A stretch of 64,000 bases of DNA, taken from contig CATQJL010000112.1 of assembly GCA_958299035.1 (NCBI GenBank), positions 11,818,880 through 11,882,879 on the forward strand, given 5' to 3'. This stretch comes from Cylicocyclus nassatus (lineage: Eukaryota; Nematoda; Chromadorea; Rhabditida; Strongylidae). Every line of letters starts with the position of its first letter. The stretch's first letter is position 1. A program made the translations under genes and the position numbers. Below are positions 31,561 through 42,871 of this stretch, one piece after another. Under the pieces are notes generated by a model. That model saw only the letters and a list, made by a program, of their open reading frames with translations. It was not told where the DNA came from and did no database searches.

Positions 31561-34500
31561 CTGAAACTTAAGAATTTTCACGTGGCCGTATTCAGTAACA
31601 TATTCAGAGATGAAAATTACTTTGGCACCGCATACTTGTGCTCAAAAGGCACCTAGATCAATTTCTCATATTTCACGGTAAATGGAACATACCTTGAGCC
31701 ATTGATTCGTATTCAAGAACATATAGATCATTCTAGAAAGACAACGGATTTGTCTGCGGTCTTTGCCGCACACAAAAGCATAAATTACTCACACAAAAGG
31801 CATTACCTCAACCTTTGGCCCAGACTTCCAGTGTCTAAATACTATCATACGTAAACAGAAAAACCATTCTAGCGAAGATGAAAACCAAGAAAATGCGGTT
31901 GCGGGAAGTGCGTGCGTGTTGCGCGCGGTCTCGCCATCGTCACGATTTCTCCAGTGCCCTATACCTTCAACCTAGCACCAGCCAAGGTAAAATAGTCTTG
32001 GTTTGGTATCTTTACCCAGTACAGTTGCCTTATCTCAGGGTAAATTCTACTCTGAAATATGTCCGTAAACATGACTAATGGCTTGAGATATGAGCAGTTG
32101 AATGAGCATACTTTGTGAACATAGGTATGCGCTCTCAAGTTACGTTTTATCTCAAGGTGTGTTGGTGATTACTGCCACTGGAGGGCATAAACCTATTGCT
32201 ACCAGTTCATGCCTCCAGATTAAAGAAAAAGAACCTTGATCATGTTGCCATGTATTACCTGCTGACACTAACGCTACTTCCCGGAACAGGGTGGACCATA
32301 TCTGGAAATGATTTTCTTACTAAATTTTCCAATATCGTAACATGGTTACCAGGAACACTGACAGCATCTTGAAAAAAGATTTTCCTGTCTCTTCTTTATC
32401 CCTTTTATATCCAAGCTTGTGTAAAGCAACAACTACAATACAACTGAGCAACGGTTGCGTTGCCCGGAACCTGGACGAAAAGGAAGATCAGTAAAATAAA
32501 AAATCAATCATAAGTGTTTCGCATTACTCCTACTATCAAGCATAAACGCTTTCTATAGGTCACGAAAGTGTTGAAGAGATTGTCATCAAGAGGCAGAAAG
32601 AAAAGTGCAAGTTTTAGATACTTCAAAGATTCAATTTGTCCTATCATTAGGTTCCCTGAAAGTTCGTTCGCACCGTTTTTAATCACAATTTCTTACTTTC
32701 TCAATGGAATTTACAATTGTTTATATGTAGAGAGGAAATCATGCTTCTTTTACAAAAGAGTCTAAAAGGCTTTTTTTGCACGCAAACAGATAGAAGCAGT
32801 AAAAGAGATTATTCAGTTGATTTTTTGTGTAGGAGTGCCAAGAAAAATTGAAAAAAAAACTGAAATTTGCGTTAAACTAACCAACAACTTTAACAACGTA
32901 AAAAATCAGTTAACTTTGCATTTAGCAAGTTTTGGTTGCCACCAAGCTTTTTTCAAGGGTATTTTTGGAAATTTGAGATGCATCTTATGCTAACGTCAAG
33001 CTCCTGTGCAGAAATTTATGTCTTATCCACTTCCACAAATCTTTGAGCTCGCCAATTATACATTTTAATGTCCACAAAGGGTATCGTCACTATTATTAGA
33101 TTTCGTGTTATGGCCAAAGAAATTACAAGTTTAGCCAATTGATTTGGATCAATTTGTCAATCAGTTCTGTGCGTTCAATTCTTCTACAGCAGTGCAACAA
33201 GGAAGTACATCGACGAGAGCAATAAGCTCTTATGATTCTGGATCATTGCAATGCACATATGCAAATCTTGCAATTTGCCAATCACCAAAACACTAAGTGA
33301 AGAAAATGTAAAAATACAAATGTACGAAAGTGCGACAGCTACGCTTAAGACTTCAAACAATCAATAACAAAATTGCAAATTTCTCACTCTTTACGCCACA
33401 TAAAGCGGGAAGGATTCTTAAACCGTATGACGTACATCTCCGCTGGGAAGGGGAGGGGATCTGACAGGCTCTAGATATTTTTCTTCTTCCTTCTCTATCC
33501 TGCTTATAAAGGTTCTCATACCCTTATACCTACGCATAGTAGGTGCCAGGTTACTGCCATACAAGATTGGTTTTTTGCCATTTTGCGTAATCCCTTGGGG
33601 ATCCCCTGGTCCGTCGCTCGCCGCAAATGGACGAACCGACATTGCGCCGATTCGGCAAATCGCGACGATATCGCCAAATGAGCTATGAACGCCGAAAAGT
33701 TGTAACGATTCGTCACACCGAACAGCCATTACAAATGCGTCGGGACCCACACGCTTAACAGCGTGGCGCGGAACACTTGTGTAAAACAGCAAATCCCGAC
33801 GCGACGAAATCGCGTGAGCTATGCCAGAGCCTAAGATTGATTGAATGGCAAGTAAGGGGAGACATCTGACGGCCAAGTACGTGGATGTGAATGCCGCCTT
33901 TTCAGCCTCTGAAGACGCCGTCAGGACAAAACATCAGGCAATGAAAATACGTATCCATATCGAACTGTACGGAGCAATAAACCTGAAACTGTAAATAGTC
34001 AGGAACGTGCTCAGCTTCAAAGATTAGAAAATTTACAACGTGACACTTTTTAGACTTCTAAATTTCGTTTTCGCTACGATGGATGACAGGCGAATAATTT
34101 GATGGTTGATCGCATACAAGATTGGCGAGTCATCAGGTCCTTTTATAGACTCGTAATGTTTCCATTCTCGTGCTCATTGTTTTCGGAGAGCGGTCGAGTT
34201 GTGGCAAGTTGCAAATATCAATGAGAAGAGCAGATCAAGCTCTTCAAAATGACTGATCAATTTCGATAAAATCTGGTCGTCCACAGTTTGCAAACATGAT
34301 TCCTCAAGAGGCAAAAAGCATTTTTAGAACCTGCCCTTTTCATCCTATACCAAAAGAGCTTTGTTCAGATTTTTTTCCGATTTTCCGTCTATATGAGCAA
34401 AAACAAGAAGTGGATTGTTTTGAAGTGAAAGAGTTTGGAGGGTGTTCTTTGACAAGAATAGGCAGAAGGTTCTGCTCTGATTGATAGACAAAAACAAAAT

Positions 34501-34910
34501 GGATCGTACTTGACTCAATCGAAATGCATCGTCGCAGCTCAGACGATTACAGGCTCTGGTTAGAAAAAATCTCTAGGTTCAGATCGCTTGGATTTGTTTA
34601 TCCTTGGCCAGCAAACAAGTGCAGATAAGTGCAAATGTGTGCGATCACACATCCTCCCTCAACTTCAGCTTGGTTTTCTAGGTACTTGGAGAAATAAAGT
34701 GGCTATCCGAGTTTTCTACACCATTCTGTCATTTGAAACACATTTCGGCTCGAGTATAGTTAATCAATCGATTCTCACCAAAGCACTCCTATCAATGATA
34801 ATATACATTCAACAGAAAAGTGTCTGAGTTATTGTTGACGCGTTAAAATGATTGAACTATTTTTTAGCTGGCTAAGCAACAGTGCTAAGCAGGCACCCTC
34901 AGGCTGCATT
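31561..34910. other. AT-rich stretch without supported gene
   Basis: The first exon of the CAP gene at 30.8 kb may lie here but was not located. A minus-strand frame at 33418-33876 begins at TTAGGCTCTGGCATAGCTCACGCGATTTCG, which resembles the ends of the GGGCATACTTCACGCGAT MITE family, so it is probably transposon-derived. No other coding or RNA signal was recognised. Confidence 0.35.
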
Positions 34911-35148
34911 ATAGCTAAAACCGAATAATTTTCGAATATTCGTAGATTTTATTCGAATATTTGAACACTCAAATAAAACTTCGACTAAGTGGTTTTCCGA
35001 TTCTGTGAATAAACATAGCATATTCGAATAAAAGTCTCATTTATTCGACTGTTCGAATAATCAAATAAATGCATTCTCCAGAATTTTTGACTTTTCTAGT
35101 TCGAATAAATCGAGCACGATCATTCGAAAAATATTTGTTTTAACTATA
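34911..35148. mobile_element. TA-flanked MITE rich in TTCGAA/ATTCGAAT
   Basis: The ends TATAGCTAAAACCGAATA and its imperfect inverse (TTTGTTTTAACTATA) bound a stretch with many copies of ATTCGAATA/TATTCGAAT. The TA duplication is included in the ends. No coding potential. Confidence 0.7.
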
Positions 35149-35540
35149 GGCTGCACTGTCGTCCCAGGATGCAACTTGTATAGTTCGATTTGGATAGCAT
35201 CGGGTGTCATGGAATACTCAAGCATGCAATCGCGCTGAATTTGCTCGAACCGCTTTCCTGCTTGTAATGTTCATAAACAAGACGGAATACATCTTGTAAC
35301 ACGCAACAAAACTCTTCAGGTCTCATGATTTTATTTTCACCGACAATCGATGGAGACACTTAGTAGTAATCTTTACTTGCATTTTACTGTATTTGTGGCC
35401 TCAAAGAAGGCCGTTAGGGTAAAGCTCTCAAATTTAGAAAGATTCAAGATTACTTACTTCTTCTCCCTCCCTTTCCGATCTATCTTTGGGTGAAGGGGCC
35501 CAGCAGCTACTACAAACTTCTAAGAGTCATCAGCAGCCTT

Positions 35541-35646
35541 GGCTGCGTTCCGTTGCCCGAAGTTTGAGAACAGTTCCAGCACAACGCTCGAACTTAGCGT
35601 TGTGCTGGAACCGTTGCCGTACTTCCGGATCAGTATGAATGCAGCC
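35541..35646. mobile_element. 106-bp MITE related to the long foldback family
   Basis: GGCTGCGTTCCGTTGCCCG and its partner ending CAGTATGAATGCAGCC form a near-perfect hairpin with GAACAGTTCCAGCACAACGC arms. The ends resemble GGCTGGGTTCATACTGAT of the 14-kb element and the CAGTTCCAGCAC units are shared. Flanks CTT and TTT suggest a decayed 3-bp duplication. Confidence 0.65.
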
Positions 35647-35649
35647 TTT

Positions 35650-38640
35650 GACTACCCTTGGCTTGGAGTCACCCGGCTCCCCTTTCGCACCTCTGATTAG
35701 AGATGGAGACTAAATACCTGCAGGGAGAAGATGCCGTTACCAGTGTAAGTGATTATGACCTATAAAAGGATTTAGCAAACTGTTGGGAGCAGAGCAGTTT
35801 TTTTTCAACACCTCATTAGAGAGCAAAGTTTCACCACCTCGCGTGCTCCGCGCTGACGGCCACTCCGTGAGGTCGACCTGGGATTGATCACTCGATAACA
35901 TACTCGCTCGCCTTATTTCGACGCTTAGAAGTAATGCATGCTTGAATGAAGCCGAAGAATCATCTATACGCCTTTTCTTGCTCACTAGGTTCCGGCATTC
36001 ATAGTTTTTCAAATAAGCTCAAAGCAAAAATAAGGTTACATTTAATCACCGCTCGAGACACTATTTTAAGGAAAGTAAGCAAAAACTAGGAGATGAGCTG
36101 AAGTTTTCCACTAACTACATCTTAATAATGCTACAATGCCAAACCTTTTCATTTGCTACCAAGCCCTTGTTTTACTACATCGACAACGGGCGATTGTTCA
36201 CTGCAATGCAATTTAGCCTAATGGTCATTTTGTTATAAGAATAACGTCGGTGCATTTGGAAGGGCTTTGTCTAGTAATGCTATAGTATTTTGTACCTGGC
36301 GTATACCCTCCTTCCACAGAACACAATTCATGACTAAAGTTCCTAACTACAAGAAATGACGACACAAAGATGAGTATGAGTTAATCGAATACGATTGCAT
36401 ACGATTTAGGATTACATAGTGGAGATAGGGTAAAGGCTAACGATAAAAATCCATACAACATTGCAGAGATTGCATGTGTTTATGGCAAACAAGACTTTTT
36501 AAGCTACACATGCACAACCGAATAAAAGACAATGGGATTAAAGGCACTGTAAAGGCTAAATCTAACCCCTCCGATTAGTGCCGATCGTGAATGTAGGCCC
36601 CAGGAGAGGCGCATCTACGTTTGTCCGGTCCTCTAATGTTGTTTCTGAAGGGATAATATACCTGGAACAGCGAAAGTGCTATCAGGCCACACCCAGATTC
36701 TATCAAGCTCCGCCCAATCAGGGACTACCTCTAGACACGTACCAACATGGTGGTGAGCAGAAGCTGCACATTGCATACTGCAGAGCTACTGCACCCAAGC
36801 AGTTGCAGCTCCTCCCCGCTGGCATGCCGAGGAGAACGAGCAATTCATAACTCGTCCGCTCCCTAAGAGAAGGTCTCAGGAATCGGGTTTTTCGGGTTTT
36901 GGACAGTTTGAACCTCATAACTGTAATCAAGGCCATGAGAAAACCCCAAAATGACAAAAACAAGTGATTTGAAGTTGTGGGTGAACGCTGCCTTTACGAT
37001 GGAAAAGGAGAAAGATTCTCGCAAGACAACAGCGGTAAATACGGTTGGAAAGCTGGAAACCTACGCTCTGGTGGAGAGCCTCGCAAATTTCTGTTAACTT
37101 TATGTCTATAAAAGCCTGTTTTCACCGTTTTCGCACTCTCTAACGTGAATTTTCGGATTTAACGTTGCAGATAACCACAGGTAAGCGAATCCGCTAAAAA
37201 ACACATTGTCCGGACACCGCCTTCGAGATGGTGTGAGAGTTTTATGAACAACTAATATTTCTGGCCTCGTAAGTGGATAAAACCGCGTGGCCAATAGCGC
37301 CTTGTTGGTACTTAGCATATTATTTTTCCATATTATTCAGTGGACAACGGAGGTAATAAGGAACTTCTTTACAGATTGATCACTTGTCATTCGAGTTTCT
37401 CAAAAGATCTCGACTGGTTCACGAAACACGTTTGGTGACCAAAATTCATGAAATTGAAAAAACTTTTCAAGGTACACAACTGCACTTAACCGATTGCATC
37501 AAAAACAGCTGGTCAAAAGTTGTTTTTTGAATAAGTAGTAATTGCGCGACTGGTGTACTTGCTCGGCGGAAAGAGGACCTCGTAGAGATAGAAGTTACGT
37601 TGAACTCGGATATTGGTTTTTAGTGGTGCTTTTTTGTATTGGTAAGAAACCATTTAATAGTTTGTAGTAATAACCTAAGATTTAGCCTGTATGTCGCGAG
37701 TCGCGATGTAAGCCACTTCTCTTGATAGGGGGCCGGGAGTGCTGGTTGAGGCGTTACCCGAAGCGATACTGTATATCGCTCCCGAACCGCTCCTGCTGGG
37801 CGCATTGTCTTTCCAAGGGGTATGTGAGAACGCAAAAACACCGGTGTGTGCCTCTTCGAATTTCGTTTGTTGTCAATTTTTTTTATGATGTCGCTCAAGC
37901 TGGCAGCTCTTTTAACACATTTCGGACCGGTGCTGCACATGGTGCAGCACGCTGCTTCAAAGGATCTTTTTGACGTCTACAGGAGGCTTTCTTTTAGTCA
38001 AGACTATCAAGTCAAAGGCCTAAACTTCTACTTTTCAACTAACTCTGAAGAGTTGTGCCGCAAATCGAACAACAGTTGCAACGAAGTGTGGCAAAGCGAA
38101 CGACGCGTGCGATGAATCAACCTTTCTTTGCTTCGATATCAGAGAGAAAACCCGTAGTTTGAATACTGTTGAGTAACGTTTACAACATAGATACTTTTGA
38201 ATACTATTAGAAGCTGAGTTCTTGTTCCTATCTTTCAGAAAAGCACAGAAGTCCTTCTCAGACGACAAAATTCAAACACTTCGAATTCACTCAGAACTTT
38301 GGATATGGAACTTATCTGACGAGGTGATTACAGATGTATCACATAGTCTACGAAATAAGGTCTCTATGTTGGCCAATGGCTGAAAGTGCACTATTTTTCG
38401 CCGCCCGCGATTTCGCGGTCCGAAACGTGTTAATAGCTCCCTTGGATGAATGGTTTCGAGCGGTCGAACATCCGGTCCTATTTTTGTCTCGGAGACGTGA
38501 GCTAGTAGTTGTAGTTCGTCATAAAGGTGAATGCTATCAGTGGGAGCGGAAAGCGGCGGCGTGGTCCATAAAGGACTTGAGACTTGCAGTCGACCCCCGG
38601 CCCTGAACAACAGATGGAGATTCAGCTTATGAGAACAAAC
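35650..38640. other. Unassigned stretch
   Basis: Several frames of 60-127 codons (36578-36850, 37620-37940, 37846-38115, 38287-38670) have no recognised domain or supported splice structure. A CCGGTGCTGCACATGGTGCAGCACGCTGC palindrome lies near 37926. No RNA gene was recognised. Confidence 0.35.
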
Positions 38641-38683
38641 TACTACTCTGCAATTTTCTTCTCCTCGCAACCGTCCCGCTCAA

Positions 38684-39031
38684 AGGCAGGGTCCAGGCAA
38701 ATCTGGACACATGGGGCTCTCACGTGGATAGTAATCTTGGGGCCTTAAGTCACTGCTCAAGGGGCAGCTCAGGTGGTGCTCTAACGGTTGAGATATTCCC
38801 CTTGAAACTGGACCCCGCGATCGTATTTCGCATGGATTCATGGCGCAAAGCGTGTGTCCTGGCGCAAAACTGTCATGAATCCATGCGAATACGATCGCGG
38901 GGTCCAGTTTCGAGGGGAATACCTCAGCCGTTAACTACTTGCGCTGCGGCTTGAGCAGTGCCTTAGTTAGGGCCCTAAAAGTACTTTCCACGTAAAATCC
39001 CCACAGGTCCAGATCTGCCTGGACGCTGCCT
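38684..39031. mobile_element. MITE, AGGCAG...CAGGCAAAT family, copy 2, nested hairpins
   Basis: Inserted in the 3' part of RTE copy 2, flanked by TCAA (38680-38683; 39032-39035). The ends AGGCAGGGTCCAGGCAAATC and the inverse GATCTGCCTGGACGCTGCCT match the 4234-4597 element. Inside, GACCCCGCGATCGTATTTCG plus CATGGATTCATG is repeated in perfect inverse about 50 bases later. Confidence 0.82.
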
Positions 39032-41639
39032 TCAATCAGGGTCCTCTCTTCGCGTCAGATGTCACCACATGTTTTTGTTTAAAACAAGGTCTTCTTCTAT
39101 TTAATTTCTCGCAGGAAAGCCTTGATTCTGTCCAACTTCCTCATCTTCAGTCTACCTCTAGGCCTTCTGCCTGGTGCTTCCATCACCAGTGTTATTCTTA
39201 TGATAATCTTTCTTCCCTTCTGCGCACATCCCATACCCCCGCAATCTCTTTTCCTGCATTTTTAGGCAATTGCTACTTTCATTTTGGCTCGCACCGTGTC
39301 ATTACAGAATTGGTCTTTCATTGTGACACCCAAGGTCCATCGTAGCTCCGTGTTTTCATGACGCTGAGCTTGCGCTGCGTTCCTGATAATTGCCACCACT
39401 CATTTCCATATAGTGCTTCCGGCCGGATGACCGGTCGGTACAATTGGGATTGATTTGATCTGTACTGGCATTCGTCTGTCGCACATGACTCCCGTTAGCG
39501 CTCTTCATCTCATCCTTTACATGACTTAAAGTCTACTGAAGGTACTCCTCTCGCACAATGTCTTTTCGTAGTGCCCACCATATGACTTCATGGAGCACCT
39601 TATCGAAGGTTTTCTCCAGGTCCAAAAAGGCTGCAAATCCTTCTGCTTTTCTCTACATTTCTCCGATACAACCCGAGGGAAGTGGATGGCGTCAGTGGTG
39701 CCTAGTCCTTTCACGAAATCCGCACTAATTCGGTGACAGTTCTACGATACTTTGAAGTTGCGTTTCGATTATTCCTCGAAGATCTTTAAAGTTTGGCTCA
39801 TCAATCGAATTGGCCGGTACGATGATCAGTCTGCTATGTCTCCTTTGTTCTTCCATGTCGGAATCGTTGTGTTGGTATGCCAGTCATTAAGCATAATCTT
39901 GGCTTCTATGATTCGATTGAAGAGACTTGAAAGCCAGCAAACTCCAGACTGCTCACATGCCTTCTAGAACTCAGTATGTCGTCCGGACAAGTTGCCTTAT
40001 TGTTCTTTATTTTTGTTAAAGCTAGCCATACTTCGTCTGCTGTAACTGCTGATACTGGTTTTTGCACAGGTATCCTTGACATGGAAGTGATGGTGCGGCT
40101 CGTGGTAATCATTGCTTCAAAGTATATCATTTTTCGCTGATGTCCTGTGGACTTCTCAGTGTCCTCCCAAGTTCATCGTTGATATGGAGGAAATGTTTCA
40201 TTCCTTTGTAAACTCTGCTCTTCTTTTGGCCGAGCCATACACCTCTCTCCTCCTCGAGACTCCAATTTGTTGTAGAGCTCTTTCATGCATGCCTGCTTTG
40301 CCCTCTTTACAGCAGCGTTCGCAGTGCGCATAGCCGCTTGGTAAGCCTGGCGATCTTCCTCCAGCTTCGTCTTGTGCCATTTCCTGTGCGCATGCCTCTT
40401 TTTTCCTGCTACTGCTTTTACTTCGTCATTCCACACCATGTTTCCCCGTTGATTCTTCATTTCCCTGGCTTCGTACTTCCGAGAATATTGTTGGCTACCT
40501 GGTGGACCGAGTTTTCAGACTTATCCAGGATTGCTCTGGACAAGCCTGAAAACTGCAAGTTCCTTGCATCGGCTGCTTTGCCGTACTGTTGGTCTTTAGT
40601 TTCCACCATTTAATGCGCGTCCTGGTCTGTGTAGCTTTTGTCCGCCTATCTACCGGTATCTTGAAGTCGTCAGCAGTGGTCTATGTTGAGCAACTTTTAC
40701 TAGAGATGACTTTGCAGTTACGTTTTTGAGGTCGCTTTGTCGAATAGCCCAGTCTATCTGCGTTCGTCGGTCGCCACTCGCGTAGGTAAATAGCTGGTCA
40801 TACTTTTTGAGAAGTAGGTTCGCTAATGCTAAAACGTTGGCTTAGGCGAACTTTGAAGTGCGCCCACGCTCTTCATTGCACGTTCCATACCCATAATTTC
40901 GGTGACATTTCCCGGTCCTTCTCGCTTTTCTCCCACGCGTCCATTCAAGTCCGCTCCTAGCAGGAGTCTCTCATGTTGTAGTATTAAGATGATATGGTCA
41001 TCAAACTCCTGCCTGAACGCCTCCTTTTCATCTTTCCTACATTCGACTTGCGGTGCATAGGCAGATGTCTCGTAGGACCTGTCTCTCAGTGTCTAATTCT
41101 ATGCTCATAAGGCGGTCGCTTATTCTCTCAACTTCAGCTATACTGCTTCTCAGAGTTTCTGAGACAGCTTTGCCAACTCCATTTCTACTACCGCTCGCAC
41201 CGTGATAGAGGAGCTTCTATCCGTCTCCATTGCCGCGTAGCTTCGCCCCTTTCCACTTTGTTTCTTGTAGGCAAGTAATATCCACTCACCGCCATTTTAG
41301 AAGGTCTTCCAAGTACCTGCAGCGCTCGGTGAGAACCCACGTTGATGGTAGCTAGGCGGAGAGTTTGCGAGATTTTAGACCACTTCCGGTGAACTAGCCG
41401 CTTTGCCGTCTTCATTCACGTTTTTGAGACGGTACCCTCTCCCACTATTCGCACTCTTCGGGCTCGGGTGCGCGTCGCTTCCGGGGGACGCCCTAGCCTT
41501 TACTCAAGATTCTATATCATACATGTCTGCTATGTTGTTGCGACGAAGTGTTTCTCAGCCGACTTGTTGCAGTGCACTTTCATTGGAAGGGCGGCCTGAC
41601 GATGGAATTGTGAGCAGAATTTTTGCCGCAGAAATTAGG

Positions 41640-41709
41640 CTCGGGGTGGAATCAAACCCGTGACCTTCAGCACGGTAATATTACGAGACTAGCCATTAGA
41701 CTAACCCTA
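41640..41709 (-). other. tRNA-like head of RTE copy 2
   Basis: A minus-strand A-box-like TTAGTCTAATGGCTAG and B-box-like GGTTTGATTCC, with GTGCTGAAGGTCACGGG between them, lie in the same position as in RTE copy 1. Here the B box has changed TTCGA to TTTGA. Confidence 0.7.
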
Positions 41710-41712
41710 CAA

Positions 41713-42420
41713 GTAGAGAATATAAAAACGCGCGGGACAAGGCGGCTCGTCCCCGTGCGATTGTTGTTCTTCCTAGCTGTAGGGTAATAGTTTTTTAGTA
41801 ATTGCGTATGTTAAGTTTATGTTCATATAAATGTGATTTAATGTAGTCGCGCAGGTTTCGCGTTTTCATGCCCGGGTACTGAGATGAAGGCATCGAGGAG
41901 ATGCGCCTGGAAATGCACATGGGCGTATGCGCAAGATTCGGGAGTTAGAGTTGCTGTGTTAGGCTTATGAGCACTAGGGTGAGGAGTGCTGAGCAAGTCG
42001 AGTCGCAAGAATATAGGACTCCGCTTTGATGAATAAGCCCGGGGTAGATATTTCCGCCTACAGATATGTCCACCCTACAGTTAGACCTTTAACAACGCGC
42101 GCCCCGCTTTTTTATTATAGCAAAATGGACTTATCTGTTACTAGGTGCTTCTTCGAGAATAAGCGGATTTATAAGCTGGATTTTTGGATAATAAAAAAAG
42201 GTGAGGGGTCCAGTGTATACAGTACCGTGTTGCAATGGAGGCATACTTCACACTCAAAAAGCCTGCTGATTATGGCTAATCCAGTGACCTCTGGAGGTCA
42301 CCCGGTTACCAAGTCAGTACTTCTAAACAGGCAGTCAGTACTAGTCAGTACCATACTCTGGTACTGTTTTACCGTTCTCGGATGGAGCAAGACCCGATAT
42401 GTTCAGAGCTTAGCACTCAC
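41713..42420. other. Unassigned stretch 5' of RTE copy 2
   Basis: A TATAAAAACGCGCGGGACAA motif near 41721 looks like a TATA promoter or LTR-like segment, but no matching LTR or gene follows. A frame of 149 codons at 42026-42475 overlaps the left arm of the next MITE and has no recognised domain. Confidence 0.3.
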
Positions 42421-42871
42421 AAGGGAATGGTCAGAAGTCGAAGTGGCCAATCTGTATAAGCTGCATACCATTTGATGCAGCATAGAATGCTGATTCCAAA
42501 TCTGCCTTCCATATCTGCAGAGCGCCTTTGTAGGCGAAGTTATGAGCAGCTCTACTGCGAAAAAACCGTACACAAAAATTGCGAAATTAGGCACGTTATT
42601 GCTCTTTCAGCCCACCCCTGGGTGCGGATCATATGAAGAGACCTAGTTGCATGTTTTGGTCCAACACTGAGCCGAGAATGGCTTTGTACGGCCAAGTTTG
42701 CACTTTACACGCACAATTTCTTAGCAAAATAATGGCCTTTAACGGCTTATAATTTTGTCCACAAAAGCGTTCTGCAGATAAAAAAAATAGATTTAGAGTC
42801 AGCGTTTTATGCTGCATCTAATGGTATGCAGTTTGTATGGATTGGCCACTTCGACTTCTGACCATTCCCTT
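42421..42871. mobile_element. MITE with 80-bp inverted arms
   Basis: Left arm 42421-42502 (AAGGGAATGGTCAGAAGTCG to GATTCCAAATCT) is the inverse of 42790-42871 (AGATTTAGAGTCAGCGTTTT to CCATTCCCTT). Both contain GTGGCCAAT and GCTGCATACCATTTGATGCA-type blocks. No target duplication was established. Confidence 0.75.

Larger units (their letters stand above)
38640..41712 (-). mobile_element. RTE-type retrotransposon, copy 2, decayed
   Basis: Same order as copy 1 on the minus strand: tRNA-like head (41709-41640), endonuclease remnants (41470-40740), linker with EVKAVAGKKRHAHRKWHKTK (near 40420), RT remnants (MKGLGTTDAIHFPRVV near 39700), and 3' end near 38645. Frames are broken throughout. At the site matching the insertion in copy 1 this copy reads QIDWAIR (one codon shorter) and is uninterrupted. 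A MITE at 38684-39031 splits its 3' end. Confidence 0.85.

Noticed and set aside
33418..33876. Minus-strand frame of 152 codons
   Set aside because: It begins in a MITE-like end (GGCTCTGGCATAGCTCACGC) and shows no domain, so it is not called a gene.
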